A stretch of 64,000 nt of DNA, taken from assembly GCA_947500415.1 (NCBI GenBank), contig CANMRT010000001.1:832982-896981 (forward strand), in the 5' to 3' direction. Positions 53,690 to 61,841 of the stretch are shown here, piece by piece (positions within the stretch are counted from its first letter, which is position 1; each line of letters starts with the position of its first letter). Source of the DNA: an uncultured Roseicyclus sp. (GTDB lineage: Bacteria > Pseudomonadota > Alphaproteobacteria > Rhodobacterales > Rhodobacteraceae). Both the position numbers and the translations under genes were made by a program. The notes beneath the pieces are model-generated. The model saw only the letters and a program-made list of their open reading frames with translations, did no database searches and was not told the DNA's origin.

Positions 53690-54499
53690 ATGGATTTGTC
53701 GGAGATCAACCGGCGCGGGCTGGTCATGCTCGGCTGCGGCAAGATGGGTTCTGCCATGCTAGAGGGCTGGCTGAACAGTGGGCTGAATGCTAGCGCAGTT
53801 CATGTGATTGACCCCAACCCCTCGGATTGGCTCCAAGGGACGGGTGTTCGGATCAATTCCGACCTGCCGGAGGCCCCTGCCGTTCTGATGATCGCAGTTA
53901 AGCCACAGATGATGGAAGATGCGCTGCCTCAGGTCGCAGGCTTCGGCGGTGGCGGCACCTTGATCCTGTCCGTCGCCGCAGGCACGCCGATCCAAGCCTA
54001 TGAGCGCGCGTTTGGGGCGGGCACACGCGTTGTCCGCTCCATGCCGAACACGCCCGCCGCTGTTGGCAAGGGCATCACTGCCATCGTTGGCAATTCAGAT
54101 GCTTTGCCGGAAGACCTCGACCTGGCGGAGGCGATGCTCAGTGCCATTGGAAAGGTGGTTCGCCTGACGACGGAGGCACAGATTGATGCGGTCACGGGTA
54201 TCTCCGGTTCTGGGCCTGCATACATCTTCTACATGATCGACACGCTCGCCGCTGCTGCTCGCGCCGAAGGCTTGCCCGAAGACATGGCGATGCAACTGGC
54301 AAAAGCGACGGTCGCAGGCGCGGGCGCTTTGGCGGAGCAATCCGATGAAAGCCCAGAGCAACTGCGCATAAACGTGACCTCGCCAAATGGCACAACACAG
54401 GCGGGTCTTGAGGTGTTGATGGGCGAAAACGGCCTGGCCCCATTGATGCGCCGCACGGTTGCCGCCGCAACGCACCGCAGCCGGGAGCTGCGCAAATGA
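53690..54499 (+). CDS. proC: Pyrroline-5-carboxylate reductase
   Basis: A 269-residue enzyme. VMLGCGKMGSAMLEGWL is the NAD(P)H loop; MPNTPAAVGKGITA and GSGPAYIFYMIDTLA are family motifs. It reduces pyrroline-5-carboxylate to proline. A GGGGGAGG ribosome site precedes the ATG. Its stop overlaps the csaA start (ATGA at 54496-54499), starting a three-gene operon. Confidence 0.97.
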   Translation: MDLSEINRRGLVMLGCGKMGSAMLEGWLNSGLNASAVHVIDPNPSDWLQGTGVRINSDLPEAPAVLMIAVKPQMMEDALPQVAGFGGGGTLILSVAAGTPIQAYERAFGAGTRVVRSMPNTPAAVGKGITAIVGNSDALPEDLDLAEAMLSAIGKVVRLTTEAQIDAVTGISGSGPAYIFYMIDTLAAAARAEGLPEDMAMQLAKATVAGAGALAEQSDESPEQLRINVTSPNGTTQAGLEVLMGENGLAPLMRRTVAAATHRSRELRK

Positions 54500-54837
54500 C
54501 TGACGAGATCACCTTCGATCAGTTCATGGCCGTCGACATTCGGACCGGCACCATCACCCGGGCCGAGGATTTCCCGGAAGCCCGCAAACCGGCCTACAAG
54601 CTGTGGGTCGATTTCGGGGATGAGATCGGGGAACGCAAATCGTCGGCGCAGATCACAGCGCACTACACGCCGGAAACGTTGGTGGGCAAACAGGTGCTCG
54701 GCGTGGTCAATTTCCCGCCCCGTCAAATTGGCCCCGTGATGTCTGAGGTTCTCGTTCTAGGTTTGTACGATGGGGAAGGGGCCGTGGTGCTTCTGACCCC
54801 CGACAAACCTGTCCCGAACGGAGAGCGCATGTGCTGA
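54496..54837 (+). CDS. csaA: CsaA-type tRNA-binding domain protein
   Basis: A 113-residue single-domain OB-fold protein: FMAVDIRTGTITRAEDFPEA, then YKLWVDFGDEIGERKSSAQI, and VNFPPRQIGPVMSEVLVLG. It matches CsaA/YgjH proteins that bind tRNA or act as export chaperones in Bacillus. It starts inside the proC stop and its end overlaps the next start, so all three genes are translationally coupled. Confidence 0.93.
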   Translation: MTDEITFDQFMAVDIRTGTITRAEDFPEARKPAYKLWVDFGDEIGERKSSAQITAHYTPETLVGKQVLGVVNFPPRQIGPVMSEVLVLGLYDGEGAVVLLTPDKPVPNGERMC

Positions 54838-55781
54838 AACTGCTTGTATCCCGCCGCCTGCCAGAAAGCGTCATGGAAGCCGCAGAGGCGCGCTTTGACG
54901 TGACCTGTCGCACCACGACGCAACCCATGGGTCACGCGGAATGCGTGGCCGCGTTGCGCGATTATGACCTGATCTTGCCGACCTTGGGCGACGCCTTCGG
55001 CGCATCTGCCTTTGACGAGGCCGGAGAGATCCGGGCCAAGCTGTTGGCGAATTTCGGGGTCGGCTACAATCATATCGATGTGGACGCGGCGCGGGCCGCC
55101 GGGCTTGAGGTGTCGAACACGCCGGGCGCCGTCACAGACGCGACGGCTGATATCGCCATGACCCTGATCCTGATGACCGCTCGCCGCGCCGGCGAGGGCG
55201 AGCGGATGGTACGTGCTGGCGCGTGGGAAGGCTGGCATCCAACGCAAATGCTGGGCATGCATCTGTCGGGCAAGACTGTGGCCGTGATTGGAATGGGACG
55301 GATCGGGCAGGCCATCGCGCGGCGCTGCCATTTCGGGTTTGGATGCCGGATTGTCTATGTGAACCGCTCGGCCAAGGACGTGGATTTCCCGGCGGAACAA
55401 CTACCGATGGAAACCGCGCTCATGGGAGCTGACGTTGTGGTGCTGGCGACCCCGGGTGGGGCCGATACGCATCACCTGATGGGCTCGGAGCAGTTCGCAT
55501 TGATGCAACGCCACGCGATCTTCGTGAACATCTCGCGCGGGGATGTGGTGGACGAGGCGGCCATGGTTGCGGCGCTGTCTGTCGGGCGTTTCGCCGGGGC
55601 GGGTCTGGACGTCTATGAGTTCGAACCGGCTATTCCCGACGAGCTGATGGCGATGGAGAACGTGACGCTCCTGCCACATCTGGGCACCGCCGCGCTGGAA
55701 GTGCGTGAGGATATGGGGCGTATGGCGTTGGACAATGTGATTGCGTTCTCCGAGGGCAAACCTGCGCCGAATGCGGTGTAA
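54831..55781 (+). CDS. D-2-hydroxyacid dehydrogenase (glyoxylate/hydroxypyruvate reductase type)
   Basis: A 316-residue enzyme. AVIGMGRIGQAIARRCHFGF is the NAD(P) loop; NISRGDVVDEAAM holds the catalytic Arg, and LLPHLGTAALEVRE the His. It resembles GhrB-like reductases acting on glyoxylate or hydroxypyruvate. The GTG start overlaps the csaA stop by seven bases, with GGAGAG just upstream. Exact substrate unknown. Confidence 0.93.
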   Translation: MLKLLVSRRLPESVMEAAEARFDVTCRTTTQPMGHAECVAALRDYDLILPTLGDAFGASAFDEAGEIRAKLLANFGVGYNHIDVDAARAAGLEVSNTPGAVTDATADIAMTLILMTARRAGEGERMVRAGAWEGWHPTQMLGMHLSGKTVAVIGMGRIGQAIARRCHFGFGCRIVYVNRSAKDVDFPAEQLPMETALMGADVVVLATPGGADTHHLMGSEQFALMQRHAIFVNISRGDVVDEAAMVAALSVGRFAGAGLDVYEFEPAIPDELMAMENVTLLPHLGTAALEVREDMGRMALDNVIAFSEGKPAPNAV

Positions 55782-55826
55782 CCTCTCAACCGCTCCTCGG
55801 GCCTGCGGACCTCCTCGCAGACTAGA

Positions 55827-56411
55827 TCAGATGAGGCGTTCCATGCGGGTCGCATTGGAAAACCCAAAGAGCCAGCGGAATGGAAAGATGTCTTCCGTGC
55901 CCTTGGCCTCGAATCCCTGGCGTTCATAAAGGGCGCGGGCGCGCGGGTTGGTGTCGATCACATCAAGTCGGACGGCGCGGAGGTTTCGGGTTCGGGCTAA
56001 ATCCACGATCCCATTCAAAAGCTGCGTGCCAACACCCATTCCGCGAGCTTCTGGCGCAACGGCAATCCCGTCCATCAACAAAAGGTCCGGCTCTACCTTA
56101 CGCTCAACCATCGACAAAAGCGGTGCGCGCCAGGCAGCTCCGACCGTACCGAAGACGCGTTTTAGGTCTGACCAATCGCCACCGACCAATGCACCCTCAG
56201 ATGTCTTGAACCCGGCAAGGCCTAGCAGAGTGCCGTCAGGGGCAGATGCGGTGAGGCAGAATTTGGGGTCGAGGACGGGCGTCAGAAATTCCAGAGCGCG
56301 CGGTCTTGGGCCAAGCAACCGCCCGAGTTTGTCGCCGAAGGCATCCCAGAACAGGCCAGCCGCGACTGGGCGTTGGGTTTCGGTAAACCCAGGGCGAAGA
56401 ATGACATCCAT
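55827..56411 (-). CDS. GNAT acetyltransferase
   Basis: A 194-residue GCN5-type acetyltransferase. LMDGIAVAPEARGMGVGTQLL is the acetyl-CoA loop (split motif A), followed by AVRLDVIDTNPRARALYERQ. Substrate unknown. The Met before DVILRPGF is chosen; a Met seven residues earlier is possible. It converges with the dehydrogenase gene. Confidence 0.88.
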   Translation of the reverse strand: MDVILRPGFTETQRPVAAGLFWDAFGDKLGRLLGPRPRALEFLTPVLDPKFCLTASAPDGTLLGLAGFKTSEGALVGGDWSDLKRVFGTVGAAWRAPLLSMVERKVEPDLLLMDGIAVAPEARGMGVGTQLLNGIVDLARTRNLRAVRLDVIDTNPRARALYERQGFEAKGTEDIFPFRWLFGFSNATRMERLI

Positions 56412-56466
56412 GAAGTACAAATGGGCGCGCATGGCGCACCTTGCAACGTAGCGCTGCCTCGGGATT

Positions 56467-57054
56467 TCAGATGATCGCGTCCCCGACCTCTTCCCGGAAA
56501 TGCTTGCGACAGAGACTGATGTAGCGGTCATTCCCGCCCACCTCGATCTGCGCGCCTTCGCGTACTGCCTTACCGTCCGCACCCACACGGATCACCATGG
56601 TGGCTTTCTTCCCGCAATGACAGATCGTGCGCACCTCCCGCATCTCATCGGCGAGCACTAGTAGCGCGGCGGAGCCGGGAAAGAGCTCCCCCTGAAAATC
56701 AACGCGCAAACCGTAGGCCATTACGGGCACGCCGAGGTCATCGACAGCGCGGGCCAGTTGCCAGACTTGATCGCGGGTCATCCACTGCGCCTCGTCCACC
56801 AACACGCAAGCGCAGGGGCCAGCGGCAAGGCGGGCTTCGATCTTGGCGAAGAGGTCGTCTGATTGGGTGTAAGTGTCTGCCTCAGCCTCAATTCCAATGC
56901 GACTGCCGATTTTGCCCGCGCCCGCACGTTCGTCGAAATTGGCGGTCAAAAGGTAAGTTTGCATCCCCCGCTCGATATAGTTGTAGGAGGCTTGCAACAG
57001 CAGGGTCGATTTCCCTGCGTTCATCGTGGAATAATGGAAATATAGCTTGGCCAT
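56467..57054 (-). CDS. tdk: Thymidine kinase
   Basis: A 195-residue type II thymidine kinase. YFHYSTMNAGKSTLLLQASY is the P-loop; CACVLVDEAQWM the DEXQ motif; and CHCGKKA with LCRKHF the zinc-site cysteines. It makes dTMP from thymidine in the salvage pathway. It is divergent from the helix-turn-helix gene across 106 bp. Confidence 0.96.
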   Translation of the reverse strand: MAKLYFHYSTMNAGKSTLLLQASYNYIERGMQTYLLTANFDERAGAGKIGSRIGIEAEADTYTQSDDLFAKIEARLAAGPCACVLVDEAQWMTRDQVWQLARAVDDLGVPVMAYGLRVDFQGELFPGSAALLVLADEMREVRTICHCGKKATMVIRVGADGKAVREGAQIEVGGNDRYISLCRKHFREEVGDAII

Positions 57055-57160
57055 GGAGACAGATTTGGCCCAAGAGGGACGGACTGACAAGACACATGCT
57101 ATGGGCGTTGACGAGTAGGGGCGGAAGCGGCTTTGCTGACACCAGCGAGGGGACAAGACC

Positions 57161-57634
57161 ATGACCGAAACGTCCAGAGGATATCTGAAGCGCCATACCG
57201 AGCGCCTTATCAAGGATGTGGGCTACGCAGCAGCCTGTGAGCTGACCGGGCGCTCGAAAGCCACTTTGGGGCGCTATTTCTCGGAAGCGGAGGAACATGC
57301 GGATCGCTTTATGCCGGTGGATGCGGTTGCGGCGTTGGAGGCTGAGGCCTCGTTTCCCCATGTGACCGCGGCTTTGGCAGAGTTGAATGGCGGGCAGTTG
57401 AGCTACGGTGCCGAGAAGCGCAACGCGATGCGGGGCGACAACCATGGAAATGTGAATGCCAATGTCATCGCGCTGAGCCAACGGTTTGCGACGTTGATGG
57501 GCGAGTATCAGATCTCAATTGAGGATGGGGTGATCTCGGTCAACGAGGCACGGCGGCTTCTGGAAGAGACGCTAGAGCTTCAGAAGGTTCTGATCGAGAT
57601 GAAGCTGCGGTTGGAGGCTGATAGCCGGAGTTGA
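57161..57634 (+). CDS. Putative helix-turn-helix DNA-binding protein
   Basis: A 157-residue protein. Residues 8-60 look like a phage-regulator-type helix-turn-helix (LIKDVGYAAACELTGRSKAT, then LGRYFSEAEEHADRFMPVDA), and the C-terminal 50 residues are a predicted coiled coil (EETLELQKVLIEMKLRLEA). It may act as a small regulator, possibly of prophage origin, but no other phage genes are present. Target unknown. Confidence 0.7.
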   Translation: MTETSRGYLKRHTERLIKDVGYAAACELTGRSKATLGRYFSEAEEHADRFMPVDAVAALEAEASFPHVTAALAELNGGQLSYGAEKRNAMRGDNHGNVNANVIALSQRFATLMGEYQISIEDGVISVNEARRLLEETLELQKVLIEMKLRLEADSRS

Positions 57635-57699
57635 GCGGCGGGTTGCAAGGTTGCAACCCAGGGTCAAGCGGCTGAAAACGTTGGAGAAACGCGTTTTCG

Positions 57700-57714
57700 T
57701 TAACCTTGGCTTAA
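57700..57714 (+). promoter_or_regulatory. CtrA-type box
   Basis: TTAA-CCTTGGC-TTAA is a perfect TTAA-N7-TTAA, the consensus of the alphaproteobacterial cell-cycle/motility regulator CtrA, and both halves read TTAACC/TTAACC-like. It lies 40 bases before the start of a secreted protein gene, with a possible -10 (AGATTA) at 57731-57736. It is the only full match I saw in the window. Confidence 0.6.
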
Positions 57715-57754
57715 CCATCCTCGCAGCGTCAGATTAGACGACAAGGAGGGTGGA

Positions 57755-59299
57755 ATGAAGCGCGCGATGTCCGGGGTATGTGTTGCGGGGCTTGCCGCTT
57801 TGGGCATCGCGCCCTCGGCCTCCGCGCAGGTGACGTATGCGTCTGATGAAATCTGCGTCCAAAGCATCCTTGCGCTGCATGGCTACGATCCCGGCCCCAT
57901 CGACGGCATTCTGGGCCAACGCACCCGAGACATGGCCCATAGCTTTGCAGCGGATTGGCGGATGGACCCTTTGCCGCGCTTGTCGGGTAGCACTGCGGCG
58001 GAATGGTGCGTGGCTTTGACGGCCGCACAACGCGGGGCGGATCAGCCGCTGGACCCCGCGCTGACCGACGGCCCTGAGAATTTGCGGTGTGTGGCGGACC
58101 CGGTGGATGGCTATGCGCGGGTGATTGCGGGCGTGGTGGACGGCGATCCGGTGACGTTGCGGGTGGATGCGCGGTTTGGCGGTGCGGTGGGGTCGTTGAC
58201 CTGGCGCGGGCAGGAGTTTCTCAACATCTACGACCATGGGCGACAGATCAGTTATGCCTGGCACCTCAACGACCATGGCGAATGCCTGAACCCGACCGAA
58301 CCCGGCGCGGCGCAGGATTTTTTCCTGCAATCTTCGACCACCGAAGTGCACGAAATCTGCTCTGATGCTCCAAATCGCCTGAGCACACGCATCAGCCCCG
58401 CTTTCTGGACCCAACCGGGCCAAACAGCCTTTTGTGACAACGGTACTTTGGAAGCAATCAACACCGAGCTGGTCTCGGGAGATATTCTCGAGAAGGTCAC
58501 GCAGATTGGCTACGAAGGGATCGAAAACGTGATCGTTTTCGACTCCGTCATTACACTTCAGGAGGATCACGACCTGCTGCGGGCGGAGGTGCCAACAGCC
58601 TACCTGACCGGCGAATTCACGGCCCGCTATCGGTTCGATCCACGCGACGGCAGCCTGACACCTGTGATCGAAAGCATGGAATTGGTGGCGCCATGGTCTT
58701 TTGTGGACACATCCAACCTGCCTGCGGTTCTGGCGACGGAGGACGGAGAATTTGCGCTGGGGGCGTTTACAGGCGATCAGGGCGCTGTGTTTCAGATGCT
58801 CTATTACGAGAGCCTCAATCCCTTTGATGCGACCAACAAGTGGAACATCATTTTCAGTGTCGAGCCTGCACCTGCCGGATCATATGAGTTCCGTACCTTT
58901 GCGGTGATCGGCACGCTGGAGCAGGTGCATGCGGGGTTGATGGCTTTGGCAGCACTTCATCCGGTTGATGTGACGCCGGGCGAGGGGTTTGTGGACCGTT
59001 TCGATTGTGAGTGGATCGAAGGATGGGCTTGGGACCCGGACGCACCCGATATGCCGATGGTTGTTGATGTAACCGACAGGGCGACGGCTGAGGTGGTTTT
59101 GAGCATAACCGCCGACACGGTGCGCGCCGATCTGCCGGATGCCTTGGGCGACAATGGTGAGCACGCTTACGCGTTCCAGACGCGGGAGATTTTGCCGGAG
59201 GGTGGTGAGGGGTCTTTCGCGCTGTCCGTGCGTGCCTCGGTTGCGGGGTTGCCGGCAACGCCTTTGGTGCCAAACCGGATCGACCTTAGCTGCTCTTGA
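57755..59299 (+). CDS. Large secreted protein with N-terminal peptidoglycan-binding-like domain
   Basis: A 514-residue protein with a signal peptide (about 1-24, ending ASAQ). Residues 28-75 look like a peptidoglycan-binding-like domain (ICVQSILALHGYDPGPIDGI, then LGQRTRDMAHSFAADW). The middle is a long beta-rich region with many aromatic and acidic residues, and the end (about 410-514) holds an EGWAWDPDAPDMPMVVDVTD module seen in other secreted proteins. It has ten or so cysteines, suited to periplasmic disulfides. Role unknown; perhaps cell-wall-bound. AAGGAGGG is the ribosome site; a CtrA-type box lies upstream. Confidence 0.8.
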   Translation: MKRAMSGVCVAGLAALGIAPSASAQVTYASDEICVQSILALHGYDPGPIDGILGQRTRDMAHSFAADWRMDPLPRLSGSTAAEWCVALTAAQRGADQPLDPALTDGPENLRCVADPVDGYARVIAGVVDGDPVTLRVDARFGGAVGSLTWRGQEFLNIYDHGRQISYAWHLNDHGECLNPTEPGAAQDFFLQSSTTEVHEICSDAPNRLSTRISPAFWTQPGQTAFCDNGTLEAINTELVSGDILEKVTQIGYEGIENVIVFDSVITLQEDHDLLRAEVPTAYLTGEFTARYRFDPRDGSLTPVIESMELVAPWSFVDTSNLPAVLATEDGEFALGAFTGDQGAVFQMLYYESLNPFDATNKWNIIFSVEPAPAGSYEFRTFAVIGTLEQVHAGLMALAALHPVDVTPGEGFVDRFDCEWIEGWAWDPDAPDMPMVVDVTDRATAEVVLSITADTVRADLPDALGDNGEHAYAFQTREILPEGGEGSFALSVRASVAGLPATPLVPNRIDLSCS

Positions 59300-59308
59300 G
59301 GCGCCCAG

Positions 59309-60433
59309 TCAGGCGACCTTTTCGACGATCACCGAGCCCACGGAATATCCGGCCCCGAAAGAGCAGATGATGCCGGTGTCGCCTGCCGCCAGATCATCGG
59401 AGTATTTCGCAAACGCGATGATGGAGCCTGCGGAAGACGTGTTAGCGTAGTCTTGCAGGATGTTGGGTTGTTCGCCGTCTTCCGGGAAGCGACCCAAGAC
59501 CTTCTTGCCGATATAGTCGTTCATTGTCTTGTTGGCCTGATGCAGCCAGAGGCGTTTCAGGTCGTCCGCCGTCACGCCCGCGTCGCCCATATGCTCGGCG
59601 ATGTGTTTGCTGACCAGCGGCAGCACCTCTTTGAAGACCTTGCGGCCTTCCTGCATGAAAAGCATGTCGCGGCGGTCGTCCATGTGGCCGTCGCGGGTGC
59701 GGCGCAGGAAGCCGTTGTTGTTGCGGATGTTGTTGGAGAATTGCGTGGCGCAGCGGGTGGATTTGATTGCGAAGTGCGGGCCTTTTGCGTCGTCTGCCCG
59801 TTCGATCAGGACAGCGGTGGCGACGTCACCGAAGATGAAGTGGCAATCCCTGTCGCGCCATTCTAGGTGGGCGGAGCAGATCTCAGGGTTTACGACCAGC
59901 GCTTTGCGGATGGAGCCGGAGCGGATCATGTCGGCAGCGGCTTGAATGCCGAAGGTGGCCGAGGAGCAGGCGACGTTCATGTCAAAGCCAAAGCCGCCAG
60001 TGCCAAGCGCCTGCTGGATTTCGATTGCGATGGCGGGATAGGCACGTTCGTGGTTGGAGGCGGCACAGATCACGGCGTCCACTTCGCTTGCGTCCACGCC
60101 CGCCATGTCGAGCGCTTTGCGGCAGGCATCGACACCCATTTCGGCCATGACGGAGATCTCGTCCATATCGCGGTCCGGCAACCAGGGGTGCATCGCGTCG
60201 GGGTCGAGGATGCCGTCTTTGTTCAACACAAAGCGGCTTTCGATGCCCGAGGCTGCGACGATGAATTCCGAGGAAGAATGGGCCATAGGATCCGCCGTTC
60301 CGGCTTCAATCGCGGCGGCATTCTCGGCATTCCACTTGTCGGCATAGGCGTTGAAGGCCACGACAAGTTCGTCGTTGGAGATGCTGAGTTCGGGCGTGAA
60401 CACCCCCGATCCGGTGATGGCTGGTTCAAACAT
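59309..60433 (-). CDS. Beta-ketoacyl-ACP synthase III-like enzyme
   Basis: A 374-residue thiolase-fold enzyme. The catalytic triad is visible: Cys in NVACSSATFGIQAAADMI, His in LWLHQANKTMND, Asn in DYANTSSAGSII. It is longer than FabH (about 317) and belongs to the KAS III-like group with roles in lipid or secondary metabolism rather than as the main FabH. Substrate unknown. The start at 60433 matches the family; a longer open frame upstream is not used. It lies downstream of two VOC genes and an NTF2-like gene on the same strand. Confidence 0.9.
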   Translation of the reverse strand: MFEPAITGSGVFTPELSISNDELVVAFNAYADKWNAENAAAIEAGTADPMAHSSSEFIVAASGIESRFVLNKDGILDPDAMHPWLPDRDMDEISVMAEMGVDACRKALDMAGVDASEVDAVICAASNHERAYPAIAIEIQQALGTGGFGFDMNVACSSATFGIQAAADMIRSGSIRKALVVNPEICSAHLEWRDRDCHFIFGDVATAVLIERADDAKGPHFAIKSTRCATQFSNNIRNNNGFLRRTRDGHMDDRRDMLFMQEGRKVFKEVLPLVSKHIAEHMGDAGVTADDLKRLWLHQANKTMNDYIGKKVLGRFPEDGEQPNILQDYANTSSAGSIIAFAKYSDDLAAGDTGIICSFGAGYSVGSVIVEKVA

Positions 60434-60498
60434 GGCTTTCGTCCTCGACAGGGCCTTCACTTGCGCGCGAAAGCACTGCGTCGTCAAGGCGGCTGACG

Positions 60499-60891
60499 TT
60501 ACGTCGCGGGCTCGGGCGTGTGGCAGACGGCCTCGATATTGTTGCCGTCGGGGTCGAGGACGAAGGCGCCGTAGTAATGGTCGTGGTAATGGGGGCGCGG
60601 GCCGGGTGGGCCGTTGTCGATGCCACCGGCTGCGAGGGCTGCGGCGTGGAAGGCGTCGACCTCGGCCCGATTACGCGCCTCAAAGGCGAAGTGGACCGTT
60701 GGAGTTTGCGCGCCGCCTTCGTTGATCCAGAATTGCGGGCGGTCGCGTCCATAACCGCCGACCTTTTCGCCGCCCGTATGCTCCGGTGGCACGGTGAACA
60801 GGTAGGTGATGCCAAGCGGGGCCAGTGCCGGGTCGTAGAACGCGCGAGCCGCTTCAAAGTCCGCGACAGATAGGCCGGCATGGTCAATCAT
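60499..60891 (-). CDS. VOC (glyoxalase-fold) family protein
   Basis: A 130-residue protein with a single vicinal oxygen chelate module: LSVADFEAARAFYDPALAPL at the start and GAFVLDPDGNNIEAVCH at the end, with His2-like and Glu metal ligands. Function unknown, often metal-dependent isomerase, glyoxalase or resistance enzymes. Its start overlaps the NTF2-like stop by four bases. Confidence 0.88.
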   Translation of the reverse strand: MIDHAGLSVADFEAARAFYDPALAPLGITYLFTVPPEHTGGEKVGGYGRDRPQFWINEGGAQTPTVHFAFEARNRAEVDAFHAAALAAGGIDNGPPGPRPHYHDHYYGAFVLDPDGNNIEAVCHTPEPAT

Positions 60892-61340
60892 TTGGAATGC
60901 TCCTGAATTGCGCGTCGGGGTGTGCTTTCTGCGATCTGGTTTGGCAGGATTTCCCCGCTACCGTCGTATTGGCTGTCGGCGACACGCCATCGTCCGTGCT
61001 CCCGCCGCAAAGTCGACAGCGCGTTGTACGTTTGTCGGATTTGCGAAGCCGGGGTCACAAGCCAGGTTTCATGGCTGCCGCGAATGGTCGTCTCGTCGAC
61101 GTATTGGGCCACGGTGCACACGCGTGTCAGGCCGCGGACGTTTTGAAGCGCGAGCTTGGTGCAGGTCTTGTCGAAAACGGCCCGTAGCTGTTCGTCTGTC
61201 TCGACCACCAGCTCTGTTTCGGCGGTACGCATCGGATGTGGAAGGCTGAAATGCATGCGGTAAGCCGCATAGTCACGCGTCTCGATAGCCGTGCCGATCT
61301 CGTCCAGCAGACGTTGGTAGATGATTTTGGCGTCCGGCAT
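60888..61340 (-). CDS. NTF2-like (SnoaL-type) protein
   Basis: A 150-residue protein with the cone-shaped NTF2 pattern: YQRLLDEIGTAIETRDYAAY, MRTAETELVVETDEQLRAVF, then GSHETWLVTPASQIRQTYNAL. The family covers enzymes and binding proteins; no specific role can be given. It sits between two VOC genes, six bases from the first and overlapping the second, in one operon. Confidence 0.82.
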   Translation of the reverse strand: MPDAKIIYQRLLDEIGTAIETRDYAAYRMHFSLPHPMRTAETELVVETDEQLRAVFDKTCTKLALQNVRGLTRVCTVAQYVDETTIRGSHETWLVTPASQIRQTYNALSTLRREHGRWRVADSQYDGSGEILPNQIAESTPRRAIQEHSK

Positions 61341-61346
61341 GCGGGC

Positions 61347-61715
61347 TTAGCGATGCTGGTCGATCAGGATGACATTGCCGTCGGGATCGCGGGTCACGAA
61401 GCTGGCCGGACCGTCTGCCTCACCATGTTCCTGTTCGACCGGGTAGCCTGCCTTGGCGACGACCTCCTTGATCGCGCGGACATCGTCGAATTCATCGAGG
61501 TTCTGCGCGCTTTGGTCCCAGCCGGGGTTGAAGGTCAGCAGATTGCCCTCAAACATGCCGTGGAACAGACCGATCAGCGTGTCGCCGTTTTTCATGATGA
61601 GGTAGCCATGATCCGGGTCGCCGCCCATCGCTGAGAACCCCAGTGTTTCGTAGAATGCGCGCGATGCGGTGAGGTCTTTGACCGCCAATGACATGGAAAA
61701 CGCACCAAGTTTCAT
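61347..61715 (-). CDS. VOC family protein
   Basis: A 122-residue VOC module: FSMSLAVKDLTASRAFYETL and FVTRDPDGNVILIDQHR. Similar to PhnB-like or glyoxalase-type proteins of unknown substrate. The Met before KLGAFS is chosen as start. It is the first gene of a three-gene unit with NTF2-like and a second VOC gene. Confidence 0.88.
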   Translation of the reverse strand: MKLGAFSMSLAVKDLTASRAFYETLGFSAMGGDPDHGYLIMKNGDTLIGLFHGMFEGNLLTFNPGWDQSAQNLDEFDDVRAIKEVVAKAGYPVEQEHGEADGPASFVTRDPDGNVILIDQHR

Positions 61716-61841
61716 GGAAAAACCTTTACTGCAGTAATATTCGGTCACGATACGCCGACGGGCCAATATCACAAGGCTTTCGGTTGACTTGGGCGCTGGA
61801 ATGGCGAGGTTGCGCCTAAGACCCTCAAGAGGCACGAGCAC

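Noticed and set aside
57161-57634. Phage-regulator-like helix-turn-helix gene taken as a sign of a prophage
   Set aside because: No integrase, structural phage gene or attachment repeat is near it; neighbours are housekeeping genes.
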